Shown in pieces: positions 49,481 to 61,245 of a stretch of DNA of 64,000 nucleotides (position 1 is the stretch's first letter; each line of letters opens with the position of its first letter). The DNA comes from Macquaria australasica (taxonomy: Eukaryota > Chordata > Actinopteri > Centrarchiformes > Percichthyidae), in assembly GCA_005408345.1 (NCBI GenBank), contig SEMN01000001.1, positions 5,158,110-5,222,109 on the forward strand. Direction: 5' to 3'. Under the pieces are notes generated by a model, which saw only the letters and a program-made list of their open reading frames with translations, was not told the origin of the DNA and did no database searches. Position numbers and translations under genes: made by a program.

Positions 49481-51750
49481 ATATTTTATTACGGTTACCT
49501 GCTATCAATCTTTTTTTTTTTTTACCTTACAGTAACTACAGTAACACACACACAAAAAGATATTAATTTATTGGTTGTAATTTACTACTAATTTATTTGA
49601 GAAAACATGAATATGCTAGTTTTACTGTGAATCATAACCCCTTTTCTTGGGTCCTGTATAAATACCTAAAGGCCTGCTGTTTTCCAGCGACTGAACAGAA
49701 AGTCACAAAGCTGCTGCTACAACATACTGCATTTTTTGAATGGCTAACAACTTTTTTTATAAAGCAAAATAAGACTGATATAACACAGCCCAGCGATTGC
49801 TCTGGTCTACCTAGTACACATCAAACTTGTGTTTTATGTGTGTGCGCTTGTGTTGTTTGTATTTCTGTGTGTATATGTGCATGCGCACGCACAGAGGCTT
49901 TGATAAGAGGTCTTGAGAGGTATAGTGAAGGACCATGCCCTGCCCTCCTCTCCTCTCCTCTATTCTCCTCTCTATCCTGGCTAGCAGGCTGTCCTCATTA
50001 CTGTCAGTCAGCATCAGGTTTAGCAGTGCCAGGCTCCTGCACAGCCCTCTGTCCTCTCTGCCCTGCCAGCACTAGCCTGCCTGACTGCTGCCATTGGTAA
50101 GCATTGTAAGAACCCCTCAGTCCCCTAGAAAACCTAATTACTCTCCACCCGCAACCAAGGAGACCGGAGCAGAGAAAGAAGGAGGCCGAGGAAAGAGGAA
50201 TCACACACGTACACTACATTTAAAAGCGATCTGGCAATTATTCAACAAAAGAAATGTGTGTTCATATTATTTCTGCAGTAAAAAATAAATAAATAAACAC
50301 TTCCACTAGCATTTACATTTACACATCATTTATCTTTCCACTGAAGCACAAACATTGGAGGAAAGCAGGAAAAAAAGGACACAAAATACATTTAGAAAGT
50401 GTGAAACACACACACAAAAAAACACACGCATGAATCAAACTGAGCACCACTTTGACTACCCGTTAACTGGGTCACTCAGTTGGTGATTGTGTCTGACCAC
50501 CAAACAAACAGTCATTCATATGTCTGTGCTCTGGCCCCATTTTCATCTAGAGCAGTTCCACAGAGGCCACTGAAAGCAAAGGAGCTGACGGGTCAGGGAT
50601 TTAAACCCATCTTCAACTTCGGCACAGTAGCCATTACCACAGGGGGGGAAAAACAACTCCTCGTGTCATCTTCCATCTGAAGGAGGGTTTATTTACGTTG
50701 GCTGCACATCTGTTTTTTTCAGGGGTGAGAGGAGAGTGACAGTGAAGAATTCCCATCAACTCGCTTGTCACTTTTCCGTCGTCCTCAGTCTGTCTCTTGG
50801 TTTCAGTGAAACGTCAGTGCATTTAGCGTCAGTTGTAAAACCCATTTCAAAAGTGCATTTATTTTTTGAGAAATAACAAATAACAAATATCTTTTCAGTT
50901 GGACATCTTGGTCGCTCACCAGGATAAGACTTGTGCCATATGCCTTGCAGGTTCAACGTCAGGTTCAAATAATAGCCTGCACAACATATCATTCCTCCTC
51001 TTTCTTCTACTCTGTGTGCTATCTGCACAGTAGAAATGCCTTGAAATAAGAAATGTCTAATAAGAAATAATCTTCTTTCACATAATAAATATTTGGGAGG
51101 CTTCATTGTCATAAACTGTAAAGCCGAACAAAGATATTGATACGGCATTCTGTTCTACATTAAAGACTTTTGTCCTTCAGACTCATGCAGCTGTGCAGAT
51201 CTGAGCTGGAACGGGGGAAGCTGGTGCTTTTAATAAACTCACAGGGACATTCAAAGGGGCTGGCAGCTACAGAGGTTTCATTTTCCCAGCAGTGAGCTGT
51301 GTCATTTAAAATAAGGATCATTTTGAGAAGGGGAATATCATAATGCTAAATCTAGATCAAATAACTGAGCAAGGTGAAAGACTGGATTTACAAGGCCTTG
51401 TAATCCTAAAAGACTGAAAAAGCAGCACAGAAAAGAGCAGAAAGAGGGAAAGACAGACACGGAGTGAGGGAGAATGAGGAAGTGAGAGATAAAGTAAAAT
51501 AGTAAAAGAATGTGTATATAAAAACTACACACCTGTGCCTCTTTTAATACAGTGTGTGTACATGTGGCCTTATGTGTGTGTGAGTGCATGTTTATGTCAC
51601 ACAGTACAAAAGGCACAGGGGATGAGAGTGTGTATTCACTTCATGCAGCATTATTATGAGACTTCTTTAAGAGCTGAGATCTCTAGAACCACAATACACC
51701 TGAGAGTCTTTTCTGCAGGTGAGAACATAAAGCACACACAGTCTATGAGC

Positions 51751-52093
51751 AGGGTTCGTATAGATTTCTAAGAGTTAAATTCAAGCACTTTTCAAGCACT
51801 TTTAAGGTAGCTAAACCAAAAATGTCCAGACTCTCAAAGCCTTTATCACCACATCTAAATTGTTACTATAAATGCCAGGAGACAACAAACAAATAAGACG
51901 GCAGGATCGTTTCATTTCAAATATTAAAAGATTTCTGGTTTAAATGAGTGATTGTGTAGATGGAACACCAGATTATGATGAAAATCAAGCATTGTTCAAG
52001 GAGTATATTCGAATTCAAGCATATTCCTAACCTTGAAAACATAACAGTTAAAATTAAGCATTTCCCAAACTTTCAAGACTTTGTACGAACCCT
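51751..52093. mobile_element. Non-autonomous element with AGGGTTCGTA terminal inverted repeats
   Basis: Left end AGGGTTCGTATAGAT, right end CTTTGTACGAACCCT: ten bases perfectly inverted. Inside are repeated TTCAAGCACTTTT words (about 51780-51805), TTTCAAATATTAAA, and in the right half GAATTCAAGCATATTCC and AAACTTTCAAGACTT. This is the layout of a common teleost MITE-like family. No transposase and no clear target duplication. Open frames crossing it are incidental. Confidence 0.75.
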
Positions 52094-52624
52094 TTAAGAG
52101 AGAAGGAGAAAAAAAAGAGGCAAAGAAAGAAAGAGAAAGCAACGTGCAAAGACAGAGAGTGAGACAAAGAGAAAGAGAGAGCTCCAGCTGCCAGAGATAG
52201 GCCGACACGAACAGTAGGCCGTGAACAGGGATGCCACAGTCACAGCTATCACACGTTGGAGCAAAATGTGGGTGCTTTGATGGTATTTTTGACTGATAGC
52301 CCAGAATGACCTCAACCAATGCACTAGCACAGTTCGCCTTCCACCTCACTGACATTAACGCGAGCAGTTTAATACGAGAAGTTTCAGGGGAAAAAAACTG
52401 TCATTGCAAACAAAATAAACTGAATCTCTGTAGTGTTGTCACAGCTGCGTCTGTGCAGTACACATCTATTTGTGCGCAGATAGAGTTCTTCTTTCTGCAT
52501 CCCAAAGACTGCCAGAGACACAGTGACAAACCTGTTCGGGATTATGAGGTGCAAGGAAAGGGTTACGCCCATTGCTCTGTAAATGGTTGCTGCTCCTTCC
52601 TTTCATTTCCATAACAAGCCATCA

Positions 52625-52900
52625 GAACTCATCTCCCACTGAAGTGGCCACGGTCCCACTGGCAATTAAAATCATGCTGGGACATGCCATGGTTGTGTGC
52701 GACTCCACTGTGGGAAACAAAAGCAGCGGCAGGCAGCGGTAATGACGCCAACAGTTGAGTGGTAAATCTCGAGCAATGTCGGCAGAAAGCGTCGCTTTGA
52801 TTTCTCCAGGAAACTGAGAGCAGGCCTCGTTTACATCTTTCAGTGTGAACCTTAATGGAAAATATCAAACAAGGAGACAGCAAGCAACAGCATCATCTCA
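52625..52900. promoter_or_regulatory. Candidate conserved non-coding element
   Basis: GC-balanced stretch between two decayed transposon-like repeats: CACTGGCAATTAAAATCATG, GTAATGACGCCAAC, CGTCGCTTTGATTTCTCC, TCGTTTACATC. Contrast with surrounding AT-rich sequence suggests constraint. By eye only. Confidence 0.35.
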
Positions 52901-53104
52901 TCTCCGTCTTCTTTAACACTTTCTATACACAGACACAACACTAAAAAAGCATGTGGGTTTTTTTTAAAGAATTGTCAGTATCTCAAAGGGCTGGAAATTT
53001 ATGATGGAAAAAAAAAAAAGGATTGGGACTTTAAAAACACACTTGGATAATGTTGGTATGAAAACTATAATATTTCTATATTGTCAACAGAGTCTGGCTT
53101 GAGT

Positions 53105-53350
53105 TAAAGGATAGGTTCAAAATTTTGACTGCTGAAACGGTAGATGAGCTTCAGCTGAACTTCAGAATGCATTTTTACACAGAATGAGGACTGCAGATTT
53201 TGTCCCTTATTTTTTACAGTGTAGTCGGGCTAAAAAGGGTTTCCTTTACGGACAGGAGAAATTATTGCAGTGACCAATAACTCTTTCAAAATATGACATA
53301 TGAGTATTGTATTAATAGATAGAATTGAAAATATATGAACCTCTCCTTTA
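53105..53350. mobile_element. Decayed inverted-repeat element (TAAAGGATAGGTTCA ends)
   Basis: Left end TAAAGGATAGGTTCAAAATTTT; right end AAATATATGAACCTCTCCTTTA; imperfect inverted repeats of about 22 bases. The body (GAGCTTCAGCTGAACTTCAG, TGCATTTTTACACAGAATGAGGACTG, TTTTGTCCCTTATTTTTTACA) matches my memory of a long fold-back repeat frequent in fish, here with the middle deleted. Confidence 0.65.
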
Positions 53351-56300
53351 CAAGTTAAGACTTGACCAAACTATAGAAACTGTGCTTCCAAAACAACTGC
53401 CTCCTGAAAACTCTTTAGACATCGGGGTTTCCCACATGATTATCGAGGAGACACCCCACCGCGCCTTCAAAAAGAGCACTTTTTAAAGAGCGCTAAGATC
53501 AAAGGAAATTATTACATTTTTATGAAATATAATATTTGGCTTATTATGCTTCAGTGGAAATGTAGCAGTAGTGCTACATCAAATGTTTAAACCGTCATCG
53601 AGTATCGACATTGATAATGAGATGAGATGCATAAGGATCCGTCCAATTCAGCTGAAAAGGTGACTGACTGATCAGCCACATCTTACATTCGCTCCACGGT
53701 TATTAGTCAGAGCAGCATGCTGCAATCTCAGGGAAGAAAACCTTCTGAGTTTTTAACGCTTACGGCATCCGTGAAATAATTTCCTGAGGGAAACTCCAGA
53801 CATGTCATGTAATAAAACTATGGCAAAAAAAGCCATAAGATGAATATATTTTGTTCCACATATCTGTACTCATATCCATATTTTCAGAAATAATCACCAA
53901 TCACATCATTATAATATATAATACATTGCAATATTTTTTGCTACCAACAGAATGGATCAAGAATGGCTTGTTTTGAAACTAAATGTTGATATGCTGAAAC
54001 ATTTATTTTGAAATCCTGGCATTCTAAAGCTACTTTTAGCTGCCTATCTAATAAGGTCATGGCTAACCCCTGCCAGGCTGAACAGGCGAGGAAGAGACAA
54101 GATATAAACGAATGTACATAAAGCACTTTGCATCACATCATCATTGTTTAATCCTTTCATTCTCATCTGTCAATCATTTGCAGATGAAACCTAATCCCTG
54201 AATATTTGTGGACTAGTCTGCATTGATACCTTTTGACATGACTTGTAAGCACAGCTTCTATTTCTAATACAAAATGTTCACTTTTAAGGCTTAAGATAAG
54301 CTTTAGTTGTGTGACATTATTCATTGGTAATGTGTGTGCCAGTTTGCATTTCTTTGGCATGACTTCTTTGATTGACAGGACCTGTGGTTAACTCCCCTTT
54401 GTGCCCTTTACCAATATTCTAGTGGAGACGGTCACAAAAAAAACAAGATTACTAAAATCCTACTTATACAAGATTCTCAAACGCATGGGGAAAGCAGAGG
54501 AAATCCACACTCTGTGACTGATTTGTCATATAGGAACATATTCATCATAACAACATATAATTCAGGTATAATACTGGCCTTAAAAACACAAATATTTCAC
54601 TAAAAGTCTCCAGAGTTGTACGTACCTATACAAATCCTCTGAGCAAGTTGACTTTGTCACACAAGTCAAATCAGATTTAAATTAAAATGATTGCAAGGCT
54701 GTCTACTTCAATATATCCTAATGATTATATGTTGCTATTCTCCTTTCTGTCCGTTTCTGAATGTCTCTTACAATGGAGCTGTCCATGTTTTGGGGCAGTG
54801 TCAGTTACGCCCGCTGATACAAGTTGTTTTTCCTGTGATCCTGTCATCCCGGTGCAAACACCTTCAGTTGTTTACAGTGAAATGTCCTCTGTGTTCACCT
54901 TCACTTCCTGTCTGTTTTCAGCCTTACTCTACGTGCTGTACATACTGTATAGTTTTACCATACTGCAGCATTCAGCAGTGGGAGGTCACTGGCAGGGTTA
55001 CGTGTGAGGTCATTGTTAGCCGTGAGAAAATTAACGCTGATTGGTCTCGTCACGATTTCCTCCCTGAAGCCCGTGCCACCGAGACACCTGCCAAGGCGAG
55101 CTTCTTTAAACAAGAATGAAGCCTATTCAACAGCTGCATAAGCAGCCAGGCAGGCAGGGGAAAGAGGGACAAAAGAAAGCAAATGCAAAACAGAGAGGAC
55201 TTTTTAAATGGGAACCTCAGAATGGGACTTCTTTTAAAAGGTCTTAAATCAATTGAACAGAAAGTACAAACCCATGCAATGTTAATCTATCTGGCTTAAT
55301 CCCATTGCTTTAAGATCCTTTATAATCCACATTCAATACAACCATTTTTCTTCTCTAACAAGCTCGCCCTATAGCCATTTTATAAATCATTGGTACAAGG
55401 CTTTTACAGTGCCACAGATTCTGTTATGGTGTCATTATTTCACTAAGTTGTGAATCAAGCAAGGTAGAATGACAAATATGTTTAAGACCTGTTAAACAGC
55501 TCAAAATATTGTATAACCTTCTCTTGAGTCATTGCTAAACACTGTTTAAAAAAAGATTTACAATAACCACGACAGCAAGAGGAGTTCCTTGCCCACTTAA
55601 AAATTGGAAGCATCATCAAACATCTAAACTGCTTTATTGCACCTTCCGATTTTATGAGCAAGGCTAAGAACAGAAAAAGTTACAGTGATACACTTGCCAT
55701 GTAAGAAAATGTGGAGAAACACTGGTAGTTTCTCAACCATATGCCGATATCCTTAAGTCACCATGTGCTCTGGCTTTGAAAGCCTGTACTGCCAATTCCT
55801 CATTTGAAACCTGACCAACTCTTTAACAATGCCTCTCTCTGATCTGGTGGAAAGGAGAAAATCTATTATCGATTTCCACCTGGTTTAGGTGGAAAAAGCC
55901 CTGATAGCAATGCTGAAAAGCGCTACACTGTACTGTGCTATAGCCTACACATTAAATGCTGGGGCATGGTGTGAGAGGGCATGTCAACAAAGCCCTTGAC
56001 TATGCCACAGCACCATCTGCACACACTGAATATTTAATTGTCAATAGAACTGCTCAAGACCAGTGATCAAGAAAAGGAAAAGATAATACGCATTATGAGG
56101 AGCTCATACGACAGTTCCTGCGTGATTGGAGTTTGGCTTGTTTTTTAAATCACCCATTCTTTCCATGCTAATTGTGACAATTTATACATGCATGCACCAC
56201 AATTAAAAGATATTTCTAAATCACTTGTGTCATTCAATCCCATTCAACTCCCAATGCTGCAGAAAACAACTCCATAGACTTATAGCCTAATTCAGCTAGT

Positions 56301-56992
56301 AAATGTAATTCATCACCGTCAATGAGAAGTCACCAATCATTTCTTGCTAATTCAGTCAGGCTAATATTTGGCTATTCACTTAAAATGTGCAAAACTATAA
56401 CAGCCAACACAAGATGACAGGATAAAACATTCAACCAATAGCGAATGATATCTGCAGATGCATTAGAGCCTGTCTTCCTGTCAGTCACGACCCCGTCGAG
56501 CCAATAGACGAGTTACCAAAGCAAGATGGTTTCACCACTTATTGCATTAAACAAACAATAAAGCTTGATTTTATACTGTTGCAGACTAAAATTGGCACCC
56601 TCTGATGTAATGGAGCTATATTGTAATAGTAAGACAGAGTTCATTTCAAAGCATTTTAAATAAAAAACAACTATGATGAGGGATGAAATGCAAATATAAG
56701 CATAAAAGCACTGAAAAAAAATGGAGGTAGAAATAAAACAGTGAGGTAACACAAAAAACAGCATAACCTCAATCATGCTGAAAATTTCCTTTAAGTCTAA
56801 TATGTCCAACTTTAATTGCTTTGGTGAAACAGCATAGACAAGGTGAGAACAATGGAGCCAGACTAGGCATTTCTCTACAATAACAAACAGACAACCACTG
56901 CCTCTTTGTATCTGCTGTGTGAGCACACAAAATTAGGTAAGCTAGTGACATGAGACATAATCATTTTCTTTGAGCCGGGTTAGTGACCAATT
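53351..56992. other. Intronic sequence just downstream of the Musashi exon, no gene seen
   Basis: AT-rich, mostly unique-looking. Frames of 106-142 codons around 54690-55120 overlap each other in two frames and show no domain. The 137-codon minus frame at 56513-56926 ends close to the exon but is not in phase with it or joined by it. Confidence 0.55.
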
Positions 56993-57001
56993 TATTCTTA
57001 C
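56993..57001 (-). promoter_or_regulatory. 5' splice donor of the Musashi exon
   Basis: On the minus strand the exon ends CCTAAG and continues GTAAGAATA, an almost perfect match to the vertebrate donor consensus (AG|GTAAGT). The strong donor argues that the short exon is normally included. Intron bases begin at 57001 and run toward lower coordinates. Confidence 0.85.
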
Positions 57002-57043
57002 CTTAGGCTGGGCGCGACGGGGAAAGGCAACCTTAGGATCAAT
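57002..57043 (-). CDS. msi2: Internal coding exon of a Musashi RNA-binding protein (probably msi2)
   Basis: Read on the minus strand, the 42 bases form 14 codons giving IDPKVAFPRRAQPK. In vertebrate Musashi 1 and 2 this peptide ends RRM1 (last strand) and starts the linker to RRM2 (followed in the family by MVTRTKKIFVGG). Musashi proteins are cytoplasmic RNA-binding translational regulators that recognise UAG-containing sites in 3' UTRs, with roles in stem and neural progenitor cells. The exon starts and ends in phase 0. It is preceded by a pyrimidine-rich tract ending CTCATTCTCAG and followed by GTAAGAAT, both near-consensus. The peptide is the same in MSI1 and MSI2, so it does not separate them; more than 57 kb of intron downstream and nearly 7 kb upstream without another recognisable exon favours msi2, a long-intron gene. 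The exon is too short and ATG-less to appear as an open frame. Family call very firm, paralogue call moderate. Confidence 0.92.
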
Positions 57044-57090
57044 CTGAGAATGAGAGAATAATAGCAAAATTGTTGTTAAAAGAAAAGCTG
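57044..57090 (-). promoter_or_regulatory. 3' splice acceptor region of the Musashi exon
   Basis: On the minus strand the sequence entering the exon runs through AGCTTTTCTTTTAACAAC, then TTTTGCTATTATTCTCTCATTCTCAG. The AG is the complement of 57044-57045. TTTTAAC about 40 bases upstream is a plausible branch-point, and the stretch between it and the AG is pyrimidine-rich. Branch-point choice is inference; the acceptor is seen directly. Confidence 0.85.
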
Positions 57091-58369
57091 TTATATTTTA
57101 AGGCAATGCACAAGGTGCTGAAAAATATTCCTTAAAGTCTGAGCCCACAAAGGGAACCAGAGTGCAACCATTCACATAGTCACATTTTAAATCCTCTGTG
57201 GTCAGGAATAAATACTAGTATTTTAATAGCAGTAATACATATTCCAAACTTAATGTATTAAAATTTGATACTTTCAACTCACAATGATAACAATTTAATC
57301 AGAGCCATTAAGATTTACAAAAGCTGCATAATCGGCCTGTGGTGAAATAGTCTGCTTTTGAATTTGAGAAGCATTTTCACAAACTAAAGCTGCATTCAAG
57401 AGCTGTCAAAATTATTGCTATTACAAATTAAGTGCACACGAATGACCCAACAAAAGTGGTGATAAGAACACATAACGGAGGAGTTTTTGTAACACAATGG
57501 GTCTGCTAAATCAGAATTGACTTTTGTCAAATCTCACGTCATTTTTCCCCCTCTGTGCCCAACTCTGGTTAGGGTAAGTTATTTTCACAAAGGAAAGGAA
57601 GGATCGTGGTTATGGGTAGCTATAATATCCTACAATCTTTTTTTCGTGATGGGCACATTTGATTGCAAGAATGTGCACCTGCTTTGATAACTTGGAAGCA
57701 AATAAAACAACTGATAGAAAATGTGATGTACTATATTATGTAGTCGTGTTGCAGTTGAATACTATTAAATCAATTCCTAATTCAGTGTATGTTCCCACTG
57801 ACCAGTTCATTTGTAAACTACCTTTTAATGCACTATGCTACAACAGAACCTTATCAGTCAGTACATTAATCCCTACTCTAAAACAGCCAATCATTTACAT
57901 TTACTGTCGGCCTATTACCTAACGTGGTCCCTTATTAATTATACTGGTGCAGAGATTTGGCCCGGGAACTGCTTTGATTCCCAGTTAAGTCAGTTTGTCA
58001 GGATTGTCGCTGGGCAGACCTTTAGGTGGAAAACAAAATAGCATTCACTTCAAGAATTTATATCTTGAGCACTGACTAATGGCAGTACAAAATTTGTTGT
58101 CATGAGGATTTGAAGAGAGCCGGCCAATATCACTGACCTCATTACTTACTGTAGCAAATTATCTACAACTGATGAAGCTCAATGACACATTGTAGGCACA
58201 ACATTCGTTGCATTGGGCAATGAACTTTAGGAAACCACATATTAATTACAGCTAATTGCTGTGTGTGAATCAGTCTCCAGACCAAAATATTGGTGCTACC
58301 AAATTGTCTGCTGGTGCTGCCAACTGATGTATATTAAAAAAGAACTACAACTTAAAAGTTAGTGTGGAG

Positions 58370-58600
58370 GCCAGCCACACCATCACTCTGCTGGCCATGG
58401 TCGCATCAGAGACTTGCTTTTATTTTAGGCAGGAAGCACTGATTGAATATGACAGGGAGAAAATGAGAGTCTGAGGCCGGTGACGCCTCCAGATATTGCC
58501 AAATAACCAGGAGGATGCGTCAGATCAGCCGGTTTCTCCATCTTGTGCTTGTTATCTCATTAGCTTCATTTTCCTCGTTAATTTCACTGGTATGAAGGTA
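58370..58600. promoter_or_regulatory. Candidate conserved non-coding element in the preceding intron
   Basis: Lies 1.3 kb upstream of the exon on the gene strand. Contains GGCCAGCCACACC, GGCCGGTGACGCC, CAGATCAGCCGG, TCTCATTAGC and CGTTAATTTC. No splice-flanked reading frame found. Could regulate the exon or transcription; unproven. Confidence 0.3.
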
Positions 58601-60969
58601 TGTGGTGGGGGGTCTCATCAACCCTGCACTTACAACGAAGAACTATCTCAAACAGCTATGTTATCCAAAATTTCCACTGTCTGGATACCCATGAATTTTA
58701 AAAAGAGAATTTCCCCAAGAAATTAACAGATAAAATTGTGCTTTTTTATTACTCATTTGTGTCTAATAGGAAATCCTCTCATGTGCCATATTTTGCCAGG
58801 TGTTATACTGAAATATTTACAATTAGTGTACCAATTCAGTGCGTTCATAAAAGTAACTCCTTCAGCACAGATGGATTTATTTAAGAAAAAGATATCTCTT
58901 CCTGCTGAGAAAAACAATGGAAAGAAAATGAATCAAGGAACACAAGAATAAAAGACACCATCTGCACAGATCAATTAAGCCAATGAGACTGACTACGTTT
59001 TAATGTGTTTGAAGGGAAACCATGATGTGCAATGTCATTGTCATCTTTTCTGTCAGTCTCAGTTATTACCGTTATCTTTCTAAATCAGGTCAAAATGAGA
59101 AATGAATTCAATAACACCTGGGTATGGCAAACCCTGCTTGTAATGAATTTCATTTAAAGATTTGTTTTAGCACTTAGCCCCAGGCATAACCAATTCAAAC
59201 TCAATTATGTTGTGCGCCCTATTTGAGCAAAGACAACACATTATGCTTTGAATACCAAAGTCCTGTACTTGGTAATGTATCTTACTTTTTAAGCCTATAC
59301 AAAACATATCAAACCTCATTTCATCACACTGCATAAACTAATTGTTTTTCTGTCCTGCTGAGAAAGAAGCTTCTAGTTTCAACATGCACAAGAGAGCATT
59401 TAAACACTTCAGCAATGGAGGTCATATAGTTTTCTGTCAGTTTAACATATTACAATAATCAAAAAGAGACAATAATATGCACAGAATTGTGTTAAACCTC
59501 AGGCTATGATATTGCAGATTGTTTAAACCACACTCAGAGCAATGCAACCAAATTAGGCAATGAGGACTTACTAACCAATCCTACTGAGAAATGCTGTAAC
59601 GGCACCTTTTTAGGTCACACCTTATGATGAATGACTCCTTTGAGAAATTTGAAATTATGAGGAAGGGAGGTGTAGCAATCGTTTCCCTTTGGTATACATA
59701 TTTATCTGCATGCGATTTTTATGTAGAATGTGCCTTCATACTTAAGGCCAAGAGCTAAAATATGCATTACCCTTTGCACCGACTAACCGTACCACTGAAC
59801 CACAGATTATGTTGTCTTGGTTTTTCCTGATTCTTCCTTCCTCAAACATTTTTGTTATGTAACACACATACCATCAGGTTTGGGATCAGTCAACCAGACC
59901 TTGGCAGTGCATTTGTTTCAGAAATTCCACATACAGTACTTGCAAATGTTATTTCACTGCAAGTCTGTTTTCATCTATCAGTACCTTAACAATCTTAACA
60001 ATAATTTAAAAGAAAAAATACCTATTAGTGATTTACCTCGCATGTTTTAGTCCATTTTGTTTTTCAGAAAGTACTTTTCTTAATGGGTTGGGGGGAAAAA
60101 AACAAAAAACACTCCTTGTCCTTACTGTGCTATTGCTTTCATTGTAATTTTTGCATTCTCCACCTACATCAGCTGAATGCAACAAGTTTAGGTATACTCT
60201 CTGTGGTTTGTTGAAATGGATTCTGGGAACAAATCACAAGCTGATGTAGAAGTAGAGAAGGCAATTTTTAGGGAACATCTGTACCAAAAAGCACATTAAA
60301 ACACTTCAGCACCAAATAATTCCTGTAGCGCATTCACCACTGCAAATTGAAAACACATAACTGTAGTGTAGAAAGCTAGACCTCCCATCCAGCTGTAGCT
60401 AGTATGGTTATCATCTAGTAGCAGTAAAAATACTTTATTAACCCCCCTCTAGGAAATGTCTTTATCATGGAAACATCACAAGCAGTGCCTACAAACTAAA
60501 CAGCACATAGATATTTAGAAACCTGACGAGAGCTGAATGAACAATCTGTTCTGACTGTAAATGTGCTCTACCTTTGAACATTACGTTTTATTGGTTGCCA
60601 GATTAGCTGCTCAAACGAGGGAAGCCAGCACTATTAAGCAGGTAAACACCAGGAATTTACCTTTTGTTTGTTGTTTTCATACCGTGGAAGTATGAAGGTC
60701 ATTTTGGAATGTAAAATTCATTAAGGAGCATAGAAATAAACTTTACTTGGACTGACTTGGCTGATACACAACAGCATAGACAATATACTAAGTGATTACT
60801 CCCATTGTTGTTGTCTTGTTGTTATAAGCAGGGGTGTTTTTACATGTTGCAAAGTAGAAGCAACAGGACTTTAACTCACCGGACTGGTCCGAACACAAGT
60901 AGGGCTGGAAGATATGACCAAGATGCCATATTGTGATTGAAGTCATCAATCTGAAGTAATCTGCAGATA

Positions 60970-61245
60970 TTTTGATAATTGATTACTTGATTAAGTGATG
61001 TGAAAATGAATTGATTTTGTCTTAACATTGAAGTTAATTGAATATATTTTGGAGTTTGGACTGTTGGTCAGACAAAACCAGATATGTGACGACATCACCT
61101 CAGGCTCTAGGAAATTGCTATGGGGGTTTATTTTTTGTTTTTTTCCCCAGTTTTTTGATGTTATATAGGCCAAACAATGACTCAATTAATTGAAAGAATA
61201 ATCGGCAGATTAATCGATCATGAAAATAATCGTTAGCTGCAGGCC
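60970..61245 (+). mobile_element. Non-autonomous repeat (GTTGCAGCCCT end), copy 3
   Basis: Better preserved interior than the other two copies: TTGATAATTGATTACTTGATT, TTTGGACTGTTGGTCAGACAAAACCAG, GAAATTGCTATGGGG, ATTATATAGGCCAAACAAT-like segment, and the end AATCGGCAGATTAATCGATCATG, then GTTAGCTGCAGGCC. The terminal GCAGCCCT is altered to GCAGGCC. The preceding GGGCTGGAAGATATGACCAA (60903-60922) resembles a different common fish repeat, so the left boundary may be a chimera. Confidence 0.75.

Larger units (their letters stand above)
40621..51750. other. Intronic sequence, no gene seen
   Basis: Holds microsatellites near 42.8-43.1 kb, the 31-bp duplication at 44014, candidate elements at 46480 and 49085, poly-T runs (42004, 42049, 49511) and a CTCCTCT-rich patch at 49945-49975. 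Frames up to 167 codons (49597-50100) are low-complexity or domain-less. Confidence 0.55.

Noticed and set aside
49597..50100. 167-codon plus-strand frame with a cysteine-rich middle
   Set aside because: Cysteines come from TGTG-type low complexity and the end from CTCCTCT repeats; no domain or splice context.
54687..55119. Two overlapping frames of 106 and 142 codons
   Set aside because: They overlap in different frames with no recognisable domain; chance frames.
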